This document shows, one piece after another, positions 1 to 4,738 of a DNA stretch of 5,817 bases. The position numbers and the translations under genes are program-made. The DNA comes from Peptococcaceae bacterium (GTDB taxonomy: Bacteria; Bacillota; DSM-12270; Thermacetogeniales; Thermacetogeniaceae). The notes under the pieces are model-generated. The model saw only the letters and a list, made by a program, of their open reading frames with translations. It did not search any database and was not told the origin of the DNA. How positions within the stretch are numbered: the first letter of the stretch is position 1; each line of letters opens with the position of its first letter. The stretch spans positions 16,946 through 22,762 of the forward strand of contig PKYJ01000032.1 in assembly GCA_003132605.1 (NCBI GenBank), read 5' to 3'.

Positions 1-3
1 GCC

Positions 4-231
4 ATGGAAGATAATGTGCTGTCCGAATATATTGCCATAAAAGCCCTGGAGAACGGAGTGACTCTGATCGGCCTCACCCGCGGTCGCGAAACTAAGCTCA
101 CCCATACGGAGAAGCTGGACAAGGGAGAGGTCATGCTGGCCCAGTTTACTGAAAATACGTCGGCCATGAAGATCAGGGGCAAGGCCGTCATCTATACCCG
201 GTTTGGAAACATTGAAACATTTACAGAATAG
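4..231 (+). CDS. mtrB: TRAP, trp RNA-binding attenuation protein
   Basis: Encodes a 75-residue protein, the same length as Bacillus subtilis TRAP, to which I can align it from memory without gaps. TRAP forms a ring of 11 subunits that binds tryptophan between subunits and then wraps (G/U)AG-repeat RNA, terminating transcription or blocking translation of trp genes. The RNA-binding trio is present (K37, K56, R58), within EKLDKGEV (36-43) and MKIRG (55-59). Residues around the tryptophan pocket are also kept: T25 in GLTRG, and Q47 and T49 in AQFTENTSA. F32 of the Bacillus protein is L32 here. The ATG lies only 3 bases into the window, so its ribosome binding site and any upstream partner (mtrA/folE in Bacillus) cannot be seen. 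Family assignment is confident; activity is inferred from conserved residues. Confidence 0.95.
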   Translation: MEDNVLSEYIAIKALENGVTLIGLTRGRETKLTHTEKLDKGEVMLAQFTENTSAMKIRGKAVIYTRFGNIETFTE

Positions 232-462
232 CTCCACATAGCCCCAGGATTCAAACGGAGCAAAGCGAAGTTATCTACAAAGAGGAATCCTTCTCTGCCA
301 GGTCGAAACACTATTTGCCATACTGGTTGTTGGCCTTTGGTCGTTGGTCGTTAGAAAAATCTTTTTATTGGCCGTTGAAATACAGTCGTCTACAAACGAC
401 CAAAGCTTTTGTTTCTCCAACCACCAACCACAAACCACTAATAGGATGGGGAGGGGCAGCAG
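232..462. other. Intergenic region between mtrB and the DUF2007 gene
   Basis: 231 bp with no convincing gene. It looks more AT-rich than the flanking genes. It contains a 7-bp inverted repeat, AGGATTC (246-252) and GAATCCT (285-291), with a 32-nt loop. From about 321 to 444 it holds G/T-rich heptamer repeats on one side and their C/A-rich counterparts on the other, annotated separately. No clear intrinsic terminator for mtrB is seen: the short T-run at 362-366 lacks a GC-rich stem directly before it. Possible ORFs on either strand have no family resemblance and poor start contexts. Confidence 0.6.
321..444. repeat. Heptamer short tandem repeats in inverted arrangement
   Basis: The left arm has TTGGTCG twice in tandem (337-343, 344-350), followed by a degenerate TTAG. 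The right arm has CCAACCA twice (417-423, 424-430), then CAAACCA (431-437) and CTAATAG (438-444), again with period 7. Read on the opposite strand, the right arm is G/T-rich like the left. The arms are linked by a perfect 11-bp inverted repeat: CTTTGGTCGTT (335-345) pairs with AACGACCAAAG (395-405). This resembles the short tandemly repeated heptamers seen between genes in several bacteria. Whether it acts as DNA, as an RNA hairpin, or is only repeat slippage cannot be told from one copy. Confidence 0.55.
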
Positions 463-663
463 GTGTGGACAGTGGTCTACATTGCACAAAACAAGACTGA
501 CGCTGAAATGATTAAAGAGATCTTGAGTGCTGAGGGGCTTTTGGTAATGCTCCGCCCGGCCGGCATTCCCCAATTCGGCGCCGGCGAGACCTTCGAAGTC
601 CTGGTTCCGGAGTCTGAAGCGGAATCAGCGCACGAGATCTTGAGGGGCGTCGACCCTATCTAG
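463..663 (+). CDS. Small DUF2007-like protein
   Basis: A 66-residue protein resembling the DUF2007 family (labelled putative signal-transducing protein; no established biochemical function). It opens with a beta-strand-like VVYIAQNKTDAEMIKEIL, then a short GLLVMLRP strand, then FEVLVPESEAESAHEIL near the end. This beta-alpha-beta pattern of a small ferredoxin-like fold is typical of the family. The start is GTG at 463, chosen because GGGGAGGGG (448-456) sits about 6 nt upstream; a second in-frame GTG at 472 would be too far from it. There is no signal peptide or membrane segment, so it is probably cytoplasmic. It precedes accD by 128 bp on the same strand; co-transcription is possible, but two hairpins lie between them. 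Role unknown. Confidence 0.8.
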   Translation: MWTVVYIAQNKTDAEMIKEILSAEGLLVMLRPAGIPQFGAGETFEVLVPESEAESAHEILRGVDPI

Positions 664-680
664 TGCCCGCTTGGCGGGCA
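664..680 (+). other. Short GC hairpin after the DUF2007 gene
   Basis: Directly after the TAG at 661-663, TGCCCGC (664-670) and GCGGGCA (674-680) form a perfect 7-bp stem with a 3-nt loop TTG. It could slow RNA polymerase or protect the 3' end of the upstream message. No T-run follows, so it does not qualify as an intrinsic terminator. It abuts the 48-bp hairpin element that starts at 682. Confidence 0.55.
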
Positions 681-681
681 C

Positions 682-729
682 ATGTACTCCGCATTCTTTC
701 AGGCCGGGCGTTAGCCCGGATGCGGAGGA
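682..729 (+). repeat. 48-bp bulged hairpin element, copy 1
   Basis: This 48-bp sequence is identical to positions 4518-4565. Outer stem: CTCCGCAT (687-694) with ATGCGGAG (720-727), 8 perfect pairs. Inner stem: CCGGGC (704-709) with GCCCGG (714-719), 6 perfect pairs, closed by a GTTA loop (710-713). A one-sided 9-nt bulge, TCTTTCAGG (695-703), separates the stems on the 5' side, while the 3' side has no unpaired base. It lies between the DUF2007 gene and accD in the transcribed orientation. Two exact copies with the same fold suggest a dispersed, possibly mobile or RNA-acting intergenic repeat. No T-run follows, so a simple terminator is unlikely. Confidence 0.85.
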
Positions 730-791
730 TGTCGGAAACAAGGGGTTAGAGGTCAGAAAAAGCAGAAGGCGATTTGGTAGGGAGTGACTAC

Positions 792-1655
792 ATGTTCAAG
801 GACTTGTTCCGCAAGCCGCAAAGGTACATTACGGTGCGCTCCGATGCTATGCCCCAGGAAAAGGGGACGCTGTGGATCAAGTGCCCGGAATGCGGGGAGA
901 TACTCTATGCGCGCGAACTGGAGAAAAACTTGAATGTCTGCCGCAAATGCAGCCACCACTTCCGGCTATCAGCGCCCGAGCGGCTGGCGATTACCCTCGA
1001 TGAGGACAGCTTTCTGGAGTTGGATGCGGACCTGGATACGGTTGATCCTCTATCCTTTCCGGAATACAAGGACAAGCTGGCTCGCGCCCAGGAAGCCACT
1101 GGTCTGCAGGACGCCATTCTAACAGGGGCGGGCGCGATCCTGGGCTGGCCGGTGCTGGTTGGGGCGTTCGAACCCCATTTCATCATGGGAAGCATGGGGA
1201 GCGTTGTCGGAGAAAAGATAACCAGGCTGGCTGAGCGGGCGATTGAGAAGAAGCTGCCGTTGCTGCTGTTCTCCGCCTCCGGTGGCGCCAGGATGCAGGA
1301 GGGGGTCTTCTCGCTGATGCAGATGGCCAAAACCTGTGCAGCCATCGCCAGGCTGAACGAGGCCGGAATTTTGTACATTTCGGTGCTGACTGACCCCACT
1401 ACCGGAGGGGTCACCGCCAGCTTCGCCACCCTGGGAGATATCATCATCGCCGAGCCTGGCGCCCTGATCGGCTTTGCCGGGCGGCGAGTGACGGAGCAGA
1501 CCCTGAAGGAGAAGCTTCCCCCCGACTTCCAGACTGCGGAATTCTGCCTGAAGCACGGCCTGATCGACCTGGTGGCGCCGCGGCAGGACATGAAGCCGAC
1601 TCTCGCCCGGATTCTCTCATTGCACTCCGACAACATCGAGAGAGTCGATAACTAA
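792..1655 (+). CDS. accD: Acetyl-CoA carboxylase carboxyltransferase subunit beta
   Basis: A 287-residue AccD, close to the usual 285-305. With AccA it forms the cytoplasmic A2B2 carboxyltransferase that moves the carboxyl group from carboxybiotin on AccB to acetyl-CoA, giving malonyl-CoA for fatty acid synthesis. The N-terminal zinc ribbon is complete: C31, C34, C50 and C53, with 15 residues between the pairs. The crotonase-like core shows SASGGARMQEG (161-171), DPTTGGVTASFA (201-212) and GFAGRRVTEQT (228-238). The ATG at 792 is chosen over an in-frame TTG at 774 because AGGGAG (779-784) lies 7 nt before it and MFKDLF is a typical AccD start. accA follows 81 bp downstream. The biotin carboxylase and carrier genes are not in the window. 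Confidence 0.97.
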   Translation: MFKDLFRKPQRYITVRSDAMPQEKGTLWIKCPECGEILYARELEKNLNVCRKCSHHFRLSAPERLAITLDEDSFLELDADLDTVDPLSFPEYKDKLARAQEATGLQDAILTGAGAILGWPVLVGAFEPHFIMGSMGSVVGEKITRLAERAIEKKLPLLLFSASGGARMQEGVFSLMQMAKTCAAIARLNEAGILYISVLTDPTTGGVTASFATLGDIIIAEPGALIGFAGRRVTEQTLKEKLPPDFQTAEFCLKHGLIDLVAPRQDMKPTLARILSLHSDNIERVDN

Positions 1656-1679
1656 GAAAGCTCATATAACGTGGAAATA

Positions 1680-1699
1680 ATCGAACATCGAACTTCGAT
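1680..1699. promoter_or_regulatory. Candidate operator before accA (ATCGAA repeats)
   Basis: In the accD-accA gap, ATCGAAC occurs twice in tandem (1680-1686, 1687-1693). The second copy is followed at once by TTCGAT (1694-1699), making a 13-bp palindrome, ATCGAA-C-TTCGAT, plus one extra half-site. It looks like a site for a dimeric regulator or a weak hairpin. It does not match the FapR consensus I know for Firmicutes lipid genes. No clear promoter accompanies it, so function is unproven. Confidence 0.35.
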
Positions 1700-1736
1700 A
1701 AGATGGCATTGACTGTTTTATTTGAAAGGCGGCCTG

Positions 1737-2690
1737 TTGGCAAAGATGCTGCTTGATTTTGAAAAACCGGTGGTAGAATTGGAAAACAGAATAGCGGAGA
1801 TAAAGAACTACACCGGGGAGAAGGGGATCGATCTCGGAGTAGAGATCGAGATCCTGGAAAAGCGCGCCCTTGACCTGAAAAAGGAGATCTACCAGAACCT
1901 CACGCCATGGCAGCGCACTCAGTTGGCCCGCCACGTCGAGCGCCCCAACGCCCTGGATTATATAAGGATGTTGTTCACCGACTGGCTGGCATTGTCAGGT
2001 GACCGGTTTTTCGGGGATGACCCCGCTATTGTGGGGGGTATCGGCAAATTTGAGGGTATCCCGGTCACGGTGATCGGACAGGTGAAGGGTCATAACACCA
2101 AGGAGAACCTGGCCCGTAACTTTGGGATGACTCATCCCGAAGGTTTTCGCAAATGTCTGCGCCTGGTGCAGCAGGCAGCCAAGTTCCACCGACCGGTGAT
2201 CTCATTCATCGACACTCCTGGCGCCTATTCAGGCATCGATGCCGAAGAGGGCGGGCAGGCCTGGGCGATCGCCAGCAACCTCCGTGCCTTTGCTCAAGTA
2301 AAGACACCCGTGATCTCCGTGATCAACGGTGAGGGTGGCAGCGGCGGAGCCATGGCCCTGGGGGTTGGGGATGCCCTGTTGATGCTTGAAAATGCCATTT
2401 TTTCCGTGATCTCCCCTGAAGGATGTGCCGCCATCCTCTGGAAGGATGCCAGCAAGGCGCCCGAAGCGGCTGAAGCCATGAAGATGACTGCTTCGGAATT
2501 GTTGCGCCTGGGGTTGATTGATGGCATTGTTCCTGAGCCGTTGGGCGGTGCCCACCGCGACCCCCAGGGAAGCGCCGGCGCCTTGCGTCAGGAGTTGAGG
2601 CAGGTCTTGCAGGCGCTGCAGCAGGTCGACCCGGAAACCCTGGTCGAACTGCGCTGGAAACGTCTCCGCAGCATAGGGTCATCCAAGTAG
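1737..2690 (+). CDS. accA: Acetyl-CoA carboxylase carboxyltransferase subunit alpha
   Basis: A 317-residue AccA of normal length, the partner of AccD in the carboxyltransferase that makes malonyl-CoA. The N-terminus LDFEKPVVELENRI (6-19) and the following helix are family-typical. Core motifs are RPNALDYI (69-76), SGDRFFGDD (87-95), GHNTKENLARNFGM (118-131), the acetyl-CoA/oxyanion segment NGEGGSGGAMALGVGD (197-212) and SPEGCAAILWKD (226-237). The TPGAYSGIDAEEGGQ stretch (160-174) departs from the usual TPGAYPGxxAEERGQ. I chose TTG at 1737 because AAAGGCGG (1725-1732) sits just upstream and MAKMLLDFEK is the expected start. An ATG at 1746 (314 aa) is possible but sits far from that site; a TTG at 1722 would lie before it. 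pyk follows after 72 bp. Confidence 0.95.
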   Translation: MAKMLLDFEKPVVELENRIAEIKNYTGEKGIDLGVEIEILEKRALDLKKEIYQNLTPWQRTQLARHVERPNALDYIRMLFTDWLALSGDRFFGDDPAIVGGIGKFEGIPVTVIGQVKGHNTKENLARNFGMTHPEGFRKCLRLVQQAAKFHRPVISFIDTPGAYSGIDAEEGGQAWAIASNLRAFAQVKTPVISVINGEGGSGGAMALGVGDALLMLENAIFSVISPEGCAAILWKDASKAPEAAEAMKMTASELLRLGLIDGIVPEPLGGAHRDPQGSAGALRQELRQVLQALQQVDPETLVELRWKRLRSIGSSK

Positions 2691-2709
2691 GGAACAATAT
2701 GCGTGCAAC

Positions 2710-2730
2710 TTTGCGCAGATGTTGCGCAAA
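2710..2730. promoter_or_regulatory. Inverted repeat before pyk, candidate operator
   Basis: TTTGCGCA (2710-2717) and TGCGCAAA (2723-2730) form a perfect 8-bp inverted repeat around a 5-nt spacer GATGT. It lies in the accA-pyk gap, about 32 nt before the pyk start codon and clear of its ribosome binding site. The symmetry suits a dimeric DNA-binding regulator; as RNA it would make a modest hairpin with no T-run after it. The regulator cannot be named from this sequence. Confidence 0.4.
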
Positions 2731-2762
2731 TAGTGGATCTTTGTAACAGAGGAGGGGCGCTG

Positions 2763-4514
2763 ATGAGAAAAACCAAGATCGTCTGCACTATTGGTCCTGC
2801 GAGCGGTTCCCTGGAGACAATCAAGCAACTGCTCCAGGCCGGCATGGATGTGGCGCGCCTGAATTTTTCCCATGGTTCCCACGAGGAGCACGCCGCCCGC
2901 CTGGCAACCTTACGATATGCGGCGGGGGAGCTGGATAAGACCCTGGCGATCATGCTGGATACCAAGGGATCTGAGATCCGCATCGGTTTTTTAAAGGGAG
3001 GCAAGGTCAACCTGCGGGATGGCGCCCGGGTGACCCTGACCACCGAGGAGATCGAGGGGGACGAAAATAGAATCTCCGTCACCTACAAAGACCTGCCTCG
3101 CGCAGTGCGGTCAGGCAGCAGCATTCTTCTGGCTGACGGCAATATCGGGCTCAGAGTAGTAGACGTCGTCGACCAGGATGTCCTGTGCGAAGTGCTGTTC
3201 GGCGGTGAATTGGCCGACCAGAAGGGGGTCAACCTACCGGGCGTGCACCTGGACCTACCGGCGGTGACCGACAAGGATATCGCCGATATCAACTTCGGGA
3301 TCGAGCACCAGGTTGACTTTATTGCCGCCTCTTTCGTGCGTCAGGCAGCGGACGTGATCGCCATCAGGCGCCTGCTGGAAGCCAAGGATGCGGATATCCA
3401 CATTATAGCCAAGATCGAAAACCTGGAGGGGGTCAAGAACCTCGAAGAGATCATCAAAGTGGCTGACGGGTTGATGGTAGCCCGGGGCGATTTGGGGGTT
3501 GATGTCCCTGCCGAAGAAGTTCCCCTGATGCAGAAGGAGATCATCAGAAGGTGCAACCATGCCGGCAAGCCAGTGGTCACGGCTACCCAGATGCTGGAAT
3601 CGATGATCTATAATCCGCGGCCAACCCGGGCGGAGGCCAGCGACGTGGCCAACGCCATCCTGGATGGCACCGACGCCGTGATGCTCTCGGGTGAGACCGC
3701 GGCCGGCAAGTATCCGGTAGAGGCAGTCAAGGTTATGGCCAGGATCGCCGAGCGCACCGAGGAGTCGCTGAATTACGCCGAGTTGCTGCAGCAGCGGGCA
3801 GCTTCCATCAGCCCCACCATCACCGACGCCATCAGTTATGCTACCTGCACCACCGCTCAAGACCTGGGAGCGGCGGCCATCCTCACCTCCACCAAGTCCG
3901 GCTTCACCGCCCGCAACGTCTCCAAGTACAGGCCCAAAGCCCCGATTGTGGCGGTCACCCCGAGCGAGCAGGTATCCCGCAAGCTGTGCCTGGTCTGGGG
4001 GGTGCAGCCTCTGAATGCGCCCATGATCAACAACACCGACCAGATGATCAAGGAGGCCGTGGAAATCAGCCTGACCAAGGGGTTGATCAGGTGCGGCGAC
4101 CTGATCGTGATCACTGCCGGTGTTCCTGTAGGAGTAATGGGTATGACCAACCTGCTCAAAGTCCATATAGTCGGCGAGGTCCTGGCGCGGGGGACCGGCA
4201 TCGGCAACCGGGCGGTGATCGGGAAGGTGCGCATTTGCAAAAAGCCGGAGGACGCCACGGCGAAGGTGAGCACCGGCGATGTTCTGGTTGCCATCAACAC
4301 CGACCGCGACTTCATCCTCGGCATGCAGAAGGCTGGGGCGATTATCACCGAAGAGGGCGGGATAACATCCCATGCCGCGGTGGTCGGCATCAACCTGGGT
4401 ATTCCCGTGGTGGTGGGAGTGGGAGGCGCCACCGAGATCCTGCGTGACGGCGGCACGATTACGGTTGACAGCATGCGCGGGCTGATATACAAGGGGGCCA
4501 CCACGGTTCTCTAG
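2763..4514 (+). CDS. pyk: Pyruvate kinase with C-terminal PEP-utilizer domain
   Basis: A 583-residue pyruvate kinase, converting phosphoenolpyruvate and ADP to pyruvate and ATP in the cytoplasm as the last step of glycolysis. The barrel starts at KTKIVCTIGPAS. Substrate and metal residues are visible: R32, N34 and S36 in ARLNFSHG, D66 and K68 in LDTKGSEIR, K217 and E219 in IIAKIENLEG, D243 in ARGDLGVD, and TATQMLESM (273-281). The B domain spans roughly 71-169 and the C domain 350-470. Residues from about 480 form the extra mobile PEP-utilizer domain found in Bacillus/Geobacillus-type enzymes, with GGITSHAAVVG (532-542) including H537. The ATG at 2763 is fixed by AGAGGAGGGG (2748-2756), 6 nt upstream; an open frame back to 2703 is not needed. 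It is probably co-transcribed with accDA. Confidence 0.97.
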   Translation: MRKTKIVCTIGPASGSLETIKQLLQAGMDVARLNFSHGSHEEHAARLATLRYAAGELDKTLAIMLDTKGSEIRIGFLKGGKVNLRDGARVTLTTEEIEGDENRISVTYKDLPRAVRSGSSILLADGNIGLRVVDVVDQDVLCEVLFGGELADQKGVNLPGVHLDLPAVTDKDIADINFGIEHQVDFIAASFVRQAADVIAIRRLLEAKDADIHIIAKIENLEGVKNLEEIIKVADGLMVARGDLGVDVPAEEVPLMQKEIIRRCNHAGKPVVTATQMLESMIYNPRPTRAEASDVANAILDGTDAVMLSGETAAGKYPVEAVKVMARIAERTEESLNYAELLQQRAASISPTITDAISYATCTTAQDLGAAAILTSTKSGFTARNVSKYRPKAPIVAVTPSEQVSRKLCLVWGVQPLNAPMINNTDQMIKEAVEISLTKGLIRCGDLIVITAGVPVGVMGMTNLLKVHIVGEVLARGTGIGNRAVIGKVRICKKPEDATAKVSTGDVLVAINTDRDFILGMQKAGAIITEEGGITSHAAVVGINLGIPVVVGVGGATEILRDGGTITVDSMRGLIYKGATTVL

Positions 4515-4517
4515 GGT

Positions 4518-4565
4518 ATGTACTCCGCATTCTTTCAGGCCGGGCGTTAGCCCGGATGCGGAGGA
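4518..4565 (+). repeat. 48-bp bulged hairpin element, copy 2
   Basis: Identical over 48 bp to 682-729 and in the same orientation. It begins 4 nt after the pyk stop codon (4512-4514). The outer stem is 4523-4530 with 4556-4563, the one-sided bulge is 4531-4539, and the inner stem is 4540-4545 with 4550-4555. The flanks of the two copies differ (GGT before and GGCGGG after here; CAC and TGTCGG at copy 1), so the similarity is limited to the element. It may stabilise the 3' end of the pyk message, but it is followed by a G-rich run rather than T's. Confidence 0.85.
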
Positions 4566-4582
4566 GGCGGGGGGAGGACGAT

Positions 4583-4702
4583 GTGAGGCGTTATCTTGCC
4601 CTGGCTGAACATGGAAACGTGGATGCAAACCGGCTTCCCTATTACGGGCATTGGGCGACGAGGCTGGTAGCGCCTGTCATACGCACCCGGCTTGACCGGT
4701 GA
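4583..4702 (+). CDS. Possible 39-codon ORF or truncated gene remnant
   Basis: A GTG-started frame of 39 codons ending in TGA at 4700-4702. GGGGGGAGG (4569-4577) lies 5 nt before the GTG, an unusually good ribosome binding site for a spurious ORF. The product starts RRYLALAEHGNVDANRL and continues PYYGHWATRLVAP, with a basic C-terminus. The YLxLAE and YYxHW spacing faintly recalls the N-terminal core-binding domain of tyrosine recombinases/integron-type integrases, so this may be the stump of a degraded recombinase gene. That link is a guess from pattern only. It could equally be chance coding in a GC-rich gap. Confidence 0.3.
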   Translation: MRRYLALAEHGNVDANRLPYYGHWATRLVAPVIRTRLDR

Positions 4703-4726
4703 TCTGGAATGCGTGAGTCGGGTGCG
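4682..4726. repeat. Inverted repeat in the convergent gap
   Basis: CGCACCCG (4682-4689) and CGGGTGCG (4719-4726) form a perfect 8-bp inverted repeat with a 29-nt loop. A competing small hairpin, CCGG (4687-4690) with CCGG (4696-4699), overlaps it. The site lies between the converging pyk and serine hydrolase genes, where a two-way terminator would be expected. Neither strand shows a T-run, so any termination role is doubtful. Confidence 0.35.
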
Positions 4727-4738
4727 CCGCTTCTCACA

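Noticed and set aside
368..396. Possible promoter for the DUF2007 gene: TTGGCC, 17 bp, TACAAA
   Set aside because: Only about four of six bases match in each box and it lies inside the heptamer repeat region, where such matches arise easily.
271..573. Open frames on both strands across the mtrB-DUF2007 gap (271-573 minus, 315-500 plus)
   Set aside because: Both run through the heptamer repeats and into the DUF2007 gene, and neither has family resemblance or a good start context.
700..716. attC-like recombination site in the hairpin element because of GTTAGCC
   Set aside because: The GTTA is the closing loop of a perfect inner stem, the full GTTRRRY core is not met, and no matching RYYYAAC arm is present.
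664..727. Rho-independent terminator between the DUF2007 gene and accD
   Set aside because: The hairpins are strong but are followed by GGATGTCGGAAAC rather than a run of T's.
905..1636. 243-codon open frame on the minus strand opposite accD
   Set aside because: A shadow frame; it is serine- and arginine-rich without motifs, and accD is clearly the coding strand.
3255..4628. 457-codon open frame on the minus strand opposite pyk
   Set aside because: It is a GC-driven shadow of pyk; the translation is rich in G, H and D with no recognisable family, while the + strand is unmistakably pyruvate kinase.
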